Below, in pieces: positions 10,301-19,438 of a stretch of DNA of 64,000 nucleotides. The DNA comes from Microscillaceae bacterium. GTDB taxonomy: Bacteria > Bacteroidota > Bacteroidia > Cytophagales > Microscillaceae. Below the pieces are notes generated by a model. That model was given only the letters and a program-made list of their open reading frames with translations, did not search any database and was not told the origin of the DNA. The stretch spans positions 1-64,000 of the forward strand of contig JANWZA010000040.1 in the NCBI GenBank assembly GCA_025054775.1, read 5' to 3'. The position numbers were made by a program, and so were the translations under genes. Position 1 is the stretch's first letter. Every line of letters starts with the position of its first letter.

Positions 10301-12377
10301 TGTGCATCCAGTCTTCAGAGAGCGTAACTTGTCCATAAAAAATACTTGAAAGTTGGCAACCATTAGCTAACATAACGGGGTAACGTCCCTTATTTCGGTA
10401 TCCCTGCAAATCGTCAGAAGCGAAGCCTATTTCAATATCTGTACCTATTTGGTTGGAGTGTCCGAAGAAGGTTACCAGTCCTACCCCTGCATTTACCATT
10501 TCAGAAATATTAATGATTTCTACGGAATTGGTAGTACGTTTAGAGGCAGAGGTTACACGCGCTCCCAAATAATCACCTTTAATAATATCTTCAAATTCTT
10601 TCATAAAGGCTCTAAATTGTGCCTGTTCGGCAAGGGTTTTTCCTCCGCTCAAATGAATTACATTTTTTTTCCACACTGCTCCGTGTTCAGCATCGTGCTC
10701 TTTTACTTTGTTCAAGTAATTGAGAATATGTTGTGGATTATCCACATTTAACCTTCCTGTGGGAACTACTGAGGCTGCTGCCTTTCCTGGCTCTAAATCA
10801 GTACTAAATACATAATCTGACGGAGGCCACCCTCCTGTGGGAACTAAATCTAGGGCAGCGTGGGCAGGATTTTGACGGATATTGATAGGAACATGACCAT
10901 CAGGTAGGCAATAGCCTCGTCCTATGAGAAATAAAAATTTAGCAGCGTTGTTTCGATACATGTATCGTACAAAATTTTTAATTGCCATTGGGCTTCGTTC
11001 TCCATAGTTGAATTGGTTGTAGAGCACGTCAATATCCATAATGAGGGGCTTATGTCCGCCTCCTGCTTGGCTGGCGCGGTAATCAGCATAGGCTTGTACA
11101 ATATCGTTGTATCCGCCTGCGGGTTTACGAAGTGATTTATGCGTAACAATCAAGTAATTATAGTTAGCAGGGTTGAAATGGTGAAAGGTAACGGCTTGTA
11201 TACTGGTAATTGGCAAAATGTTATTTTCACTAAAAACATACAATTTTCTACTCGTTTGTGTATTATTGACTGTAGCTTCTAGGGTGTTTCCATTTCGGTT
11301 AGCACCAATATGCACCAAATTATTCAAATCAGTTATATCATAAATGACTGCATTACTGGGTGCATTAGGAATAGCAATAAAGGATTTACCACTTAATTTA
11401 GGAACTAAATTAAAGTACTTTTCACTCTGCCCTGCCATATCAAAACTTTGAGCATAACGGAGCAGAATATGCGTTATTGAGACTACTCCTTGTGTAGTAA
11501 GCACTTGGACGATCGTTTGTCCTGTGCCTGTATAATCCCCAAAAGCAATAGGAGTATTAACTACGCTTCGACTAAAAAAACTAATGTTCGCTAGCCCTAC
11601 CAAACGCAAATTGCTCAAACTATTTCCTATGTTTACACGTGCCGATTGAAAAAGATAATCAGCCCCGACTAGCCCCACTTGTAAGGTAGGAATACCAAAG
11701 TTGAGAGGGTTTTGTATGGGTATAATAGTATTTCTCGGAGTTGTGCTAATAGGGTTACTTACCCAACCTTCTCCAATATCAAAACTTGCTAAATATATTC
11801 CACTAGTTGAACCTTGTGGATAGTTCTGCCCTGCCGAAAATCGCTCAGAAAAGACTATCAAATGTTCATGAAAGTGATGAGTTTCTAAATTAGCTAAATT
11901 GGGTGCTTCGCTGTAGGTTGGAATGCGCTTCCCTACACCTGCATCAACACGCCAAGTAAGAAAGTAAGCTGCAGTATCAGAATATAAGTTGTAGTAAGGA
12001 TTAGTAACCTGCCCTAAGAGTGCGGCTCTATACAAACCTGCATCTTGCGTACCATCGTTACCCTCTGCATAGAAATCTATAAAATCGGTAGGATCAAATA
12101 CGCCATCACTTTCACCTTCTACGCGAATAGCTTGCTCTTGCCCTCGCTTAAAGATTTGAAATTTTTGTGGATTGATACTTGCTAAAGGTATACCTGCATT
12201 TTGTAAATTGTTATATGTGATGCGATACATGCCCCGTTGCGTAATGGGAATTTTGTAGTATTGCTGATGAGGATTTATCCATTCATTTCCTACCAAAACT
12301 TGAGCTTGCAACTTAGAAAGCCAAGAGAGTAATAACAAAATAACTAGCTTCAATTTCCTCTGAACCATTTTTAACAT
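7377..12377 (-). CDS. Large secreted C25 (gingipain-family) cysteine peptidase with C-terminal sorting-type domain
   Basis: A 1666-residue exported protein. It has a signal peptide (LVILLLLSWLSKLQAQ), an N-terminal beta region, then a peptidase C25 domain whose catalytic pair is visible as His in FFGHSNQ (about residue 640) and Cys in MLANGCQLS (about 673). Several beta-sandwich segments follow, including CARDB-like repeats (LSENNNTGVYEVF; YYENNILEVPF). The C-terminus (FLPYPNPFSTSTRFVF, then WDGTDEFGDKLANGVY) is of the FlgD/type IX secretion sorting kind. The closest known roles are PorU-like sortase and gingipain protease; the length exceeds both, so I only assign the family. An alternative start lies 3 codons downstream. 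Confidence 0.9.
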   Translation of the reverse strand: MLKMVQRKLKLVILLLLSWLSKLQAQVLVGNEWINPHQQYYKIPITQRGMYRITYNNLQNAGIPLASINPQKFQIFKRGQEQAIRVEGESDGVFDPTDFIDFYAEGNDGTQDAGLYRAALLGQVTNPYYNLYSDTAAYFLTWRVDAGVGKRIPTYSEAPNLANLETHHFHEHLIVFSERFSAGQNYPQGSTSGIYLASFDIGEGWVSNPISTTPRNTIIPIQNPLNFGIPTLQVGLVGADYLFQSARVNIGNSLSNLRLVGLANISFFSRSVVNTPIAFGDYTGTGQTIVQVLTTQGVVSITHILLRYAQSFDMAGQSEKYFNLVPKLSGKSFIAIPNAPSNAVIYDITDLNNLVHIGANRNGNTLEATVNNTQTSRKLYVFSENNILPITSIQAVTFHHFNPANYNYLIVTHKSLRKPAGGYNDIVQAYADYRASQAGGGHKPLIMDIDVLYNQFNYGERSPMAIKNFVRYMYRNNAAKFLFLIGRGYCLPDGHVPINIRQNPAHAALDLVPTGGWPPSDYVFSTDLEPGKAAASVVPTGRLNVDNPQHILNYLNKVKEHDAEHGAVWKKNVIHLSGGKTLAEQAQFRAFMKEFEDIIKGDYLGARVTSASKRTTNSVEIINISEMVNAGVGLVTFFGHSNQIGTDIEIGFASDDLQGYRNKGRYPVMLANGCQLSSIFYGQVTLSEDWMHTADRGSIAFIGHTYFGYSNLLRTYTFRFYYGSFGDSTMIGKSIGENLVNTYRLFADPLLPLDLSLLEQMLLQGDPAVKLSVGSKPDYEVRNNDMFLESTNNERVNAFSETFKLRVIVGNLGRTDPKPFKVSVKRTFPDGTIRVYNLPQNFAPVRFKDTLTIIMQREASLNAFGLNKFEVTVDYLNEVAELSENNNTGVYEVFIPSVGVIPLLPLEYSIVNEQPVTLTALASSLRDEGRQIIFELDTVATFNSPAKKSFIAPSGITATWSVNLLANTVAHDSTVYYWRTNYLEVISDPNNLWGVSSFTYIRNSPEGWSQRQHTQFDKNATLNTRSNPVLKRWEFVEIRDRMVVNTFGSTAPANLNTDVSAIYKGLPLVAGTQCGSDVIVAITIRSSDNQPVQITSTNACGRNSVSANYFTNQQIHQGMLRDYINLVPIGYTVVLFTVGTVDFSTWDANMRNMFALIGGNTTSNGTIQTLRTGHPYIIMGKKGSPIGSAIEVIANTFTNQTAQIIRLDHDVITQVGHGSITSTRIGPASGWRLFENRVRTFPNDEYKFDLIGVDLQANETVLMQNITAQSLNLNFINATQYPYLKIRLNLKDTINYDPAQLRKWLVLYDGEAEGFLNPDIVGREKYNVADKQEGENFELEFAFQNISNYPFRDSITVEYSIFNVPTRNQTAKQFKIKALLAKEVARFKIPVNTLGIAGENVLKVYVNPKILPELYYENNILEVPFKVLPDKINPILEVAFDGRQIMNGEIVSPSPLITIVITDENKFIQRKDTSGISIALKRPCANCGFEPIYFSNPDVRWSVQGGKTSIEFHPKNLANGVYTLRVQGTDASGNRSGIMPYSVDFEVVNEASVTNFLPYPNPFSTSTRFVFTLTGSEIPDQMKIQILTISGKVVREITQDEIGTIRIGNNITQYAWDGTDEFGDKLANGVYLYRVVMRINGKEVEHRSSATDKAFKNGYGKIYIAR

Positions 12378-12752
12378 AGGACAACAGGATTAACAGGACT
12401 ACTTAGGATTAAGTAAATGGATGGCTCTCGCAAAAAGATTATATAGCAAATAAGATTTTACATGCTATTCTACAAATTAGCCAAAAGTAACCACTACAAA
12501 GTTACAAATTTTTGTTATGACAAAAAAATTTTAGCAAAAACGAGTAATTTATGAATTTGTTATAGACTTAACCTTTTTTGCAGTATTTTTATTGTTTCTA
12601 TGCTGTCGTTACTTCAAACTTGAACGTTTTTTTAGCCAGAGATATTTTTTGTTATTTTATTTTCAAAAACAACGTAAGATGAAGAAAACAAATTGTCTCC
12701 TAACTTTTTTTTTGTAAGATTACTCAATATGAAACTAACTCCGAATAAAAAT
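12378..12752. other. Divergent intergenic region with short degenerate repeats
   Basis: No gene is visible between the C25 peptidase and floA promoter. At 12381-12410 there are three degenerate copies of a 9-10 base unit resembling acaggatta, a motif often scattered in Bacteroidota intergenic DNA. The rest is AT-rich and carries the 5' regions of both divergent genes. Confidence 0.4.
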
Positions 12753-12783
12753 TTGCTTGTTCCAAATAAAATACCTACCTTTC
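12753..12783 (+). promoter_or_regulatory. Candidate Bacteroidota promoter for floA
   Basis: TTG at 12753-12755, a 20-base spacer, then TACCTTTC at 12776-12783 (one mismatch to TAnnTTTG). It lies 38 bases upstream of the floA start. Confidence 0.5.
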
Positions 12784-12820
12784 ATAAATTTTTGGTTCAA
12801 CATTTTATTAAGTATGTTTT

Positions 12821-13795
12821 ATGGACTATGTCAATTTAATTATCATTTTTGTGGTTATTATCGGATTTTTTATTTTTCTATATTTTGTACCCATTAACCT
12901 ATGGATAACTGCCCAATTTTCAGGCGTAAATATTGGCTTGTTTGAATTAGTATTTATGCGTATCCGTAAAGTGCCCCCTCATTTGATTGTAGAGTCAATG
13001 ATTACAGCTACGAAAGCAGGGCTAAAAGTAACCACTAACGAGTTGGAAACGCACTATCTAGCAGGTGGAAATGTGGCCTTGGTAATCAAAGCACTCATCT
13101 CTGCGGACAAGGCAAATATCAATCTTTCCTTCAAACAAGCTACCGCTATTGACTTAGCAGGACGCAATGTATTTGAAGCCGTACAAACCAGCGTTAATCC
13201 GCGGGTCATTACCACCCCACCTGTTACTGCCGTAGCCCACGATGGCATTCAACTTACGGCAAAGGCACGTGTAACAGTACGTGCTAACATTACACAACTA
13301 GTAGGGGGGGCAGGTGAAGAAACTATTATTGCACGGGTAGGTGAGGGCATTGTAACCTCTATCGGCTCTTCTCAATCACACAAAGAAGTATTAGAAAATC
13401 CTGACAAAATTTCTAAACTTGTTTTAAGTAAAGGACTTGACTCGGGAACAGCTTTTGAAATCTTATCTATTGATATTGCTGATGTAGATGTAGGCGAAAA
13501 TATTGGAGCAAAATTGCAAATAGAACAAGCTGCCGCTAATTTGAAAATGGCTGATGCCCGTGCTGAAGAGCGTAGATCTATGGCTGTTGCCTTAGAGCAG
13601 GAAATGAAAGCCAAAGCCCAAGAAGCTCGTGCTAAAGTAATAGAAGCAGAGGCTGAAATACCTAAAGCCATCGCCGAGGCTCTGCGTAACGGTAATTTAG
13701 GTGTTTTAGACTACTACAAGATGCAAAATCTCAAGGCAGATACCGAAATGCGAGAGAGTATTGCAGGGAAAGGAGGTAATACCCATTCTAACTAA
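12821..13795 (+). CDS. floA: Flotillin-like protein FloA (UPF0365)
   Basis: A 324-residue SPFH-family protein that scaffolds functional membrane microdomains. An N-terminal hydrophobic segment ([20 protein letters not shown]) inserts in the membrane; the SPFH domain follows, with the family-typical [11 protein letters not shown] and the [15 protein letters not shown] region. The C-terminal half is a long Ala/Glu-rich coiled coil (about residues 225-300, many AEA repeats). Length matches the family. It is monocistronic, with its own promoter and a strong terminator. Confidence 0.95.
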   Translation: MDYVNLIIIFVVIIGFFIFLYFVPINLWITAQFSGVNIGLFELVFMRIRKVPPHLIVESMITATKAGLKVTTNELETHYLAGGNVALVIKALISADKANINLSFKQATAIDLAGRNVFEAVQTSVNPRVITTPPVTAVAHDGIQLTAKARVTVRANITQLVGGAGEETIIARVGEGIVTSIGSSQSHKEVLENPDKISKLVLSKGLDSGTAFEILSIDIADVDVGENIGAKLQIEQAAANLKMADARAEERRSMAVALEQEMKAKAQEARAKVIEAEAEIPKAIAEALRNGNLGVLDYYKMQNLKADTEMRESIAGKGGNTHSN

Positions 13796-13812
13796 CAACA
13801 TGCTAAAATTCA

Positions 13813-13852
13813 AAAAGAAAAGACAATAGTTTCTTCTATTGTCTTTTCTTTT
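13813..13852 (+). terminator. Terminator after floA
   Basis: A perfect 17-bp stem (13813-13829 with 13836-13852), a 6-base loop and a T-rich 3' arm, beginning 17 bases after the floA stop. Confidence 0.85.
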
Positions 13853-13976
13853 TCCCAAGAAAAGTTAGTCATTAAAAAAAAAATTAGCATGCTGTTAAGG
13901 AATTGGTAAAATGTATTTCAACATAGAAACTACCAATGCCACACATTCTAAATTACCATCTAATTTTAGGCTAATT

Positions 13977-14576
13977 TTACACAAATATTTGTCCTTCGGT
14001 TTCCTCTCCAAATACTTGGTGTAAGTCTTGACTTACGCGGTAAGCTGTTAAGAGAGCTAAAAGAGCATCTATTTCGTGCCAAGTGGTAGCTTGTAAAGGG
14101 TTGGTCGCTAGTTCAATAGAAAAATCTCTCAGAATAATAGCTTGAATTTTGGCCATTTCGGTAGTGTGTTTTTTGTAATTCCATTGTGCCAGATGTAATC
14201 GTTGGGCTTGTGCTGCAGGGTAGGCTTCTATGATAGGAATATTTTGCGCTTGCCAAATGCTTTTGAGTTGCATTGCCCTTGCCGTAAGCCCTCCCAAAAA
14301 CATAGGCGACATGGCACGCAAGTCTCTATCTCCTTTTCTGAAAAAAAAATCTTTGGGTTCGGCGGTGGGTTCGGCATACACCCTAGGCAAAGAGAGCGGA
14401 GCATCTAGGGCAATAAGTGCAGGTTGCAAAGTTTGTATGCGTTGAATTAAAAACGCATCAGCATCTTGTTTTTTTTTGGCTTTTTCCCAGAAAATTTCTC
14501 GTTTAGGCAAATCCAAACAAGCTAATACTGTAGTTCCTGCCAGCTTGCTGCCAAAATCAATCCCTACCAAAAGCAT
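13977..14576 (-). CDS. DUF429-family protein
   Basis: A 199-residue protein of the DUF429 family, related to the RNase H-like/actin fold. The N-terminal strand LLVGIDFGSKLAGTTVL supplies the first acidic residue, and LIALDAPLSLP the second; the RKGDRDLRAMSP and EAYPAA motifs are also typical. The biochemical role of the family is not established. It begins only 3 bases after the stop of the OmpA-like gene upstream, so the two form an operon. Confidence 0.8.
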   Translation of the reverse strand: MLLVGIDFGSKLAGTTVLACLDLPKREIFWEKAKKKQDADAFLIQRIQTLQPALIALDAPLSLPRVYAEPTAEPKDFFFRKGDRDLRAMSPMFLGGLTARAMQLKSIWQAQNIPIIEAYPAAQAQRLHLAQWNYKKHTTEMAKIQAIILRDFSIELATNPLQATTWHEIDALLALLTAYRVSQDLHQVFGEETEGQIFV

Positions 14577-14579
14577 AGA

Positions 14580-15518
14580 TTATTCACTGTAAACAAATAG
14601 ATCTACCACACATACACGCCTTCTAGGGTCAGGGTAAGGGCTATCTTCGGTGAGGGTAGGAGGCAGAGCTTCTCCTGCTCCTTGTACCTCTTGCGAAATA
14701 TTATCAATCAAGGGTTCTAATTGTTTACGAATATAATCGGCTACAGCCTGCGCGCGAAGTTGCGACATTTTCAAGTTTTGTATTTCACGCTCTTTTTGGG
14801 GTTGACCATAATAAAATGGTTTTTTGTCGGCATAGCCTACTACTGTTACTTTGAGCTTAATTCGCTCTTGAGGAATCTCTTTGCGGTAGTTGTCTATGCT
14901 TTTACGTATTTCTTTAATAGTATAATCAAGGTCGCGTAGGTTATTTTGGTTGGTATAGTGTTCTCCTGATTTGAAAAAAACATTTGCCATGAGTTTGATA
15001 TTCAGCCCTTTATCTACGGTATAGCCTTTGCCTACTTTATCCAAATTTCGTTTGATAAATTTAAGGGCATACTCCGTTTTTTTTACGTCAGCCCAAGGTG
15101 TATAAAAGTTTTTACGATAGTTTTGTATCTTGCTGTATTCGGTAGCAATTTTTTTCTCCAAGCTATCTAATGAGATAGGCAAAACTTCTTGTGCTGTAAA
15201 AATACGTGTTTGGCGAATATCGTTAAGTTTATCTTGCAACATTTCAGTTACATCTGCCAAGGAATCTATATATTGCACGTAATGTAAAACATTTCTACTA
15301 TTTTCAGCAGGAACTTGTGGAGATTTAAGCGTAGCCCTTACCTCAGGAAGGGAGGGACTATTCACCATAATAGCTTGCTCTAAGCTTTTAATAACTTGGG
15401 GTTTTATACTTTCGTATTGTAAAGCATTGCCAGGTATTACCTTTCTTATGACGGGTGAGCAAGAGTACATACCTAATGTCATAAATAAGAAAGCACACCT
15501 GTAAGTAAAAATACTCAT
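14580..15518 (-). CDS. OmpA-like outer-membrane lipoprotein
   Basis: A 312-residue protein with a lipoprotein signal (LFMTLGMYSC, Cys near residue 20), a long helical middle (about 40-190), and a C-terminal OmpA-type peptidoglycan-binding domain: VTVVGYADKKPF, then LRAQAVADYIRKQL and the closing PDPRRRVCVVDLF. Such proteins tether the outer membrane to peptidoglycan. It is the first gene of a two-gene operon with the DUF429 gene. Confidence 0.8.
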   Translation of the reverse strand: MSIFTYRCAFLFMTLGMYSCSPVIRKVIPGNALQYESIKPQVIKSLEQAIMVNSPSLPEVRATLKSPQVPAENSRNVLHYVQYIDSLADVTEMLQDKLNDIRQTRIFTAQEVLPISLDSLEKKIATEYSKIQNYRKNFYTPWADVKKTEYALKFIKRNLDKVGKGYTVDKGLNIKLMANVFFKSGEHYTNQNNLRDLDYTIKEIRKSIDNYRKEIPQERIKLKVTVVGYADKKPFYYGQPQKEREIQNLKMSQLRAQAVADYIRKQLEPLIDNISQEVQGAGEALPPTLTEDSPYPDPRRRVCVVDLFVYSE

Positions 15519-15831
15519 AAAAAAAAATTTTTGTCCGCTTTCGCATTTTATTTGCTACTAAATTGATACTTTTCTTGCTTGTTTTCCGAGAAAAAATAGA
15601 AAAAAGTTTCTAGAATCTTGTTTTGTTTTATGGTGCGAATGTAACATTTTTTTCTCAAATAAAATATTTTGAGCCTGTTTTTTCATAAATTTCTTATAAA
15701 AACCCTTCATTTTATCATTTAAGCAAATTATAGTAGAAGGGTTTTTTATCAATGAGATGTAATAATTATTACTTTTTTTTGTAAGCTTAAATTTTCAGTA
15801 GTTCTGTATAGTCATCTAAACTTCTCTTGAT
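15519..15831. other. Divergent gap containing a long-looped inverted repeat
   Basis: No convincing gene. AAACCCTTC (about 15700-15708) and GAAGGGTTT (about 15736-15744) form an inverted repeat with a loop near 27 bases and a T-run on the plus side. No upstream plus-strand transcript is known that would need termination, so its role is unclear. Confidence 0.35.
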
Positions 15832-16536
15832 ATGTCGTTTCGTTTCAAACAATTCACTATACACCAAGACCAAGCGGCTATGAAAGTTTGTACTGATAGC
15901 TGTATTTTGGGGGCATACATACGTCTTGAAAGTCAAAACGTGAGGCATATTTTGGATATTGGTACAGGAACGGGCTTGCTAGCTTTAATGCTTGCTCAAC
16001 GCACCACTGCACAAATAGATGCCGTAGAAATAGATGAGGCAGCCTTTCGACAAGCTGAACTTAATGTACTTAAAAGCCCTTTTGCCTCTCAAATCAAGGT
16101 TTGGCACAAAGCTATTCAAGCCTTTTTTCCTGACAAAAAATATGACCTAATTGTGAGCAATCCACCGTTCTTTTACAAGAACTTTCCCTCAACTAATCAA
16201 GCTAAAAACAAAGCTCTACACCAAAATACACTCACTTTTGACCAACTTTTAGAAGCTCTAACAAGGTTATTAGCTCCCAAGGGCATTTTTTATGTCTTAT
16301 TACCTCATTATGAAATGCGTATTTTGGTAGAAAAAGCTCAAAAATTTGGTATTTTTTTACAAAACGAATTAGTAATTTTTAATAATCCTGCACAAAAACC
16401 TTTTCGTAAAATTAGTGCTATGGGCTTTGAACCTAATGTTCCAATCACTACGCAAATTCTCACAATTAAAGATGCAAACCAACATTATACTGCTGAATTT
16501 AAGGAACTGCTTAAAGAGTATTATTTGATTTTTTAG
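15832..16536 (+). CDS. trmN6: tRNA1(Val) (adenine(37)-N6)-methyltransferase
   Basis: A 234-residue class I SAM-dependent methyltransferase of the YfiC/TrmN6 family, which makes m6A at position 37 of valine tRNA. Signatures are the N-terminal FKQFTIHQDQAAMKV, the YfiC-typical CTDSCILGAY, SAM motif I DIGTGTGLLALM, acidic motif II VEIDEAAFRQA and the catalytic VSNPPFF. Length is as expected. It stands alone, upstream of a repeat-bearing gap. Confidence 0.9.
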   Translation: MSFRFKQFTIHQDQAAMKVCTDSCILGAYIRLESQNVRHILDIGTGTGLLALMLAQRTTAQIDAVEIDEAAFRQAELNVLKSPFASQIKVWHKAIQAFFPDKKYDLIVSNPPFFYKNFPSTNQAKNKALHQNTLTFDQLLEALTRLLAPKGIFYVLLPHYEMRILVEKAQKFGIFLQNELVIFNNPAQKPFRKISAMGFEPNVPITTQILTIKDANQHYTAEFKELLKEYYLIF

Positions 16537-16547
16537 CCAAAGGTTAC

Positions 16548-16581
16548 CATTAGCATATCATTTTCATTAGCATATCATTTT
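16548..16581. repeat. 17-bp tandem duplication (cattagcatatcatttt x2)
   Basis: Two perfect adjacent copies, 16548-16564 and 16565-16581, just after trmN6. Confidence 0.85.
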
Positions 16582-16590
16582 ATTTAATAG

Positions 16591-16624
16591 ATTTATAGAT
16601 TTGGTGAATTTATAGATTTGGTAA
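16591..16624. repeat. 17-bp tandem duplication (atttatagatttggt + 2)
   Basis: Two adjacent copies, 16591-16607 and 16608-16624, differing at one of the last two positions (ga versus aa). Confidence 0.85.
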
Positions 16625-16844
16625 ATTTTTTTGCCATTTTCATTCCAAGCACAAAGCAAAATCATAACATTTGCACTTACTTTGAAATATTTTAACATGA
16701 GCTAAAAGCAACCAAATCTTAGATAAGTACAATATTTTTGCATAATCTGAAAATATTTTGAAAACTACAGTCCAAGAGTTTAATCATTTTTTCAATTACT
16801 CAAAATCTTTTTCATAAGTAATTTTCTATTGAAACTTTGACTTT

Positions 16845-16880
16845 ATACTAGGGGACTTGCTTATATTAGGGGACTTACTT
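16845..16880. repeat. 18-bp tandem duplication (atactaggggacttgctt x2)
   Basis: Two adjacent copies, 16845-16862 and 16863-16880, differing at two positions. Confidence 0.8.
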
Positions 16881-17014
16881 ACGAGTCAGAAATAGACCAC
16901 TAGCTAAAGAAAGATTTGTTTCTCCAAAAAAGACCTTTACCACGAAGTTTCTGTTAAAATTATGTTTCAGCATAGAAATTACCGCTATCATCTATTCTAA
17001 ACTCCTACTTCAAT

Positions 17015-19438
17015 TTATTCATTCAAAATTTTGACTACAAGACTACTGCTATTTCCTCTGTCATCGGTACAGGAAATTTTGAGTTCCCCTGCTTGTGGCT
17101 TAAAAAATACCCCTTGGCTGGGCGAAGCAGATTGATAAAAAGTATCATTTAAGTACCAATACACTTGTTTTACTTCAGGGCGAGTTTTGCAACTCAATAA
17201 AATTTCAGGTGGATTGTAGCGGTCAATAATGTACTCTTTATCTGCCGAGGGCGAAGTAATGATAGGTGCTTCTTCTTGACTAATACGCGGGCATTTTGGA
17301 TTATGGGGTGGAATTTTAAGGTATTTTTTACCTTGTACCTCATAAAAGGCGGCTAATTCAGGGCTAATGTTAGGGTAAAGTTTGGTTTGGTAACTTCCGT
17401 GAGGTAAGCATGAAAGGCAATACGAAGTTTTCTCGTCTAAACTCACTTTTACCTCTCTTAAATGTTGGCATAGTTGCGTGTTTGATACCAACGGTTGAAA
17501 GACATCTATTATTTGATCCTGGCAAAACGTATTAGGTACAAGCCCTGTTTCAGCACACACCCATCGTACTCTAAGCGTAGGCGGGGCAGTAAACCACTCT
17601 GAACTATTTTGCGAAGAGATACCGTTCAAAATTTCAAATAAAAGTGGTGTAGCTACCTCCGCTCCTACTATCTCTTCCTCACCTCCGCCTTTGAAATTGC
17701 CTACCCAAACTCCTACGGTGTATTCTGTATTGTAGCCAATACTCCAAGCATCACGCTTACCATAGGAAGTACCTGTTTTCCAAGCAATTTTGGTTTTATT
17801 TTTTATGTTATCCAAGTTATTAGGCAAATCGGGGCGAGTGGCTTTGCTTAAAATATCAGTTATGGCAAAGGCTGCTGCGGGAGAAATTAAAGCAATTTTT
17901 TCATTTTTTTTGGTACTATCCCTCACATACTTCAAAGGTTGGAAAAAGCCTTTTTGAGCGAAACTTACGTACAAATTAGTCAATTCCTCCAAAGTTGCCC
18001 CACAGCCGCCTAATATCATAGACAAACCTAATTTTTTCTCGTCTTTGGCAATTTGCTTAAAGTGGGCTTTTTTTAGTTTTTCAATCAAAGTTTGAACACC
18101 TAAATTTTCCAAAGTTTTTACGGCAGGAATATTGAGCGAAGCGATAAGGGCTTTTTCTATGCTCACATTTCCGTTAAAATTTTTGTAAAAATTCTCGGGC
18201 TGAAAACCTTTGAGTTCGGTAGGTACATCGGCAATTTGAGTTTTAGGGGTAAGCAACCCTTGGTCAAAGGCTACGGCATACAAAAAAGATTTGAGCGTGC
18301 TCCCTGGGGAGCGAACTGCTAGTATACCGTCTACCTCGCCCTCGTGGTCTTTGTCATAAAAATCAGCAGAGCCCAGATAGCCCTCTACAGCTCGGCTTTT
18401 ATTGTTTACCACTAATACCGAAATGTTATAAATTTGTTTATTTTTGATGCGTTGCAAATAGTTACGAGCCATTTGCGAAATTCTATCTTGCACGTCAGGA
18501 TTGATATACGTAGGAATGACTAATTTTTCAGGAAATTGCCTTCGCAAGCGATAGGCTAAATGAGGAATTTCTTGGGGTGCGGCACGTCGCTTGGCGGGCA
18601 AATCTTCTTTTAGGGCATTTTCTATGCTTATGTTGTCAAATAATCGATTTTGAGCAAAAATTTTGAGCCACTGATTACGTGCTTGGATAATAGCAAAATT
18701 ATCTTTTCCCAACCGCAACGAAGTGGGACGATTAGGCACGATAGCCAAAGTAGTGATTTGTGCCAAACTTAATTGTTTGGGCATTTTCCCTAAAAAAAAT
18801 AGAGAAGCTGATTTTACACCTTCAATATTTCCACCGTAAGGCACTAAATTGAGGTAAAGTTGTAAAATCTCCTCTTTGCTTAGGTGATATTCTAATTGCA
18901 AAGCCCTAAACATTTCCACAATTTTGTTCCAATAGGTTCGTGGCTTGGGTTCTAACAAGCGAGCAACTTGCATGGTAATGGTAGAGGCTCCAGAGGTTCG
19001 CTTACCTGTCCAGAGGTTGTAAAAACCAGCTCTAATGATAGCTATCGGATTGATGCCTATGTGGTAGTAAAACCACTTGTCTTCCTTAAAGAGGATGGCT
19101 TTTTTAAGCATGGGAGTAATTTCGTGCAATTCGGTGCGCAGTCTCCATTTTTGGTCTTTTGTCAAGAAAGCATGAATAACTTTGTTGTTTTTAGCTACTA
19201 TCAAAGTAGAATACTCTATTTGCAAGGGTACAGGAAAAAGCCTATCTATTGCCAAAAAAATGAATATTCCTACTAAAAAACTCAAAAAAAATTGCTTAAA
19301 AGGGCTTGTAATGTAAAAAATACTATTTTTGTAAATTATTTGGCTTTGAGCAAGGGCATAATGACTCAAAATCAATGCTTGAAACAACAGATTTTTAAGG
19401 TCAAACTTTTTCAAGGTTTTCAATTGTGCAAAATACAA
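17015..19438 (-). CDS. pbpC: Penicillin-binding protein 1C
   Basis: An 807-residue bifunctional peptidoglycan synthase. A membrane segment near residues 48-65 (FFLSFLVGIFIFLA) precedes the GT51 glycosyltransferase domain (catalytic Glu in LFKEDKWFYYH, about 118; TSGASTITMQVARLL). The transpeptidase domain has the nucleophile in SPGSTLKS (about 380), the SLN motif in ALIASLNIPA and KTGTSYGK (about 554). The C-terminal region with cysteine pairs (CLSCLPHG) is the BiPBP_C domain specific to PBP1C. The first 45 residues are unusual and may not be translated; a downstream start is possible. Often paired with an alpha-2-macroglobulin gene, which is not here. Confidence 0.93.
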   Translation of the reverse strand: MYFAQLKTLKKFDLKNLLFQALILSHYALAQSQIIYKNSIFYITSPFKQFFLSFLVGIFIFLAIDRLFPVPLQIEYSTLIVAKNNKVIHAFLTKDQKWRLRTELHEITPMLKKAILFKEDKWFYYHIGINPIAIIRAGFYNLWTGKRTSGASTITMQVARLLEPKPRTYWNKIVEMFRALQLEYHLSKEEILQLYLNLVPYGGNIEGVKSASLFFLGKMPKQLSLAQITTLAIVPNRPTSLRLGKDNFAIIQARNQWLKIFAQNRLFDNISIENALKEDLPAKRRAAPQEIPHLAYRLRRQFPEKLVIPTYINPDVQDRISQMARNYLQRIKNKQIYNISVLVVNNKSRAVEGYLGSADFYDKDHEGEVDGILAVRSPGSTLKSFLYAVAFDQGLLTPKTQIADVPTELKGFQPENFYKNFNGNVSIEKALIASLNIPAVKTLENLGVQTLIEKLKKAHFKQIAKDEKKLGLSMILGGCGATLEELTNLYVSFAQKGFFQPLKYVRDSTKKNEKIALISPAAAFAITDILSKATRPDLPNNLDNIKNKTKIAWKTGTSYGKRDAWSIGYNTEYTVGVWVGNFKGGGEEEIVGAEVATPLLFEILNGISSQNSSEWFTAPPTLRVRWVCAETGLVPNTFCQDQIIDVFQPLVSNTQLCQHLREVKVSLDEKTSYCLSCLPHGSYQTKLYPNISPELAAFYEVQGKKYLKIPPHNPKCPRISQEEAPIITSPSADKEYIIDRYNPPEILLSCKTRPEVKQVYWYLNDTFYQSASPSQGVFFKPQAGELKISCTDDRGNSSSLVVKILNE

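Larger units (their letters stand above)
16537..17014. other. Gene-free gap with three tandem 17-18 bp duplications
   Basis: A 478-base gap between trmN6 and the convergent pbpC with no gene. It holds three unrelated head-to-tail duplications, listed separately as repeats. Confidence 0.7.

Noticed and set aside
7018-11149. Many plus- and minus-strand frames of 60-120 codons inside ftsY and the C25 peptidase
   Set aside because: They are antisense or out-of-frame shadows of genes with recognisable catalytic motifs.
12381-12410. Insertion-sequence end upstream of the C25 peptidase
   Set aside because: Only three degenerate 9-10 base units are present; no inverted ends, target duplication or transposase.
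15558-15752. 64-codon minus-strand frame in the gap before trmN6
   Set aside because: Low-complexity Lys/Phe-rich product covering an inverted repeat; no family resemblance or promoter.
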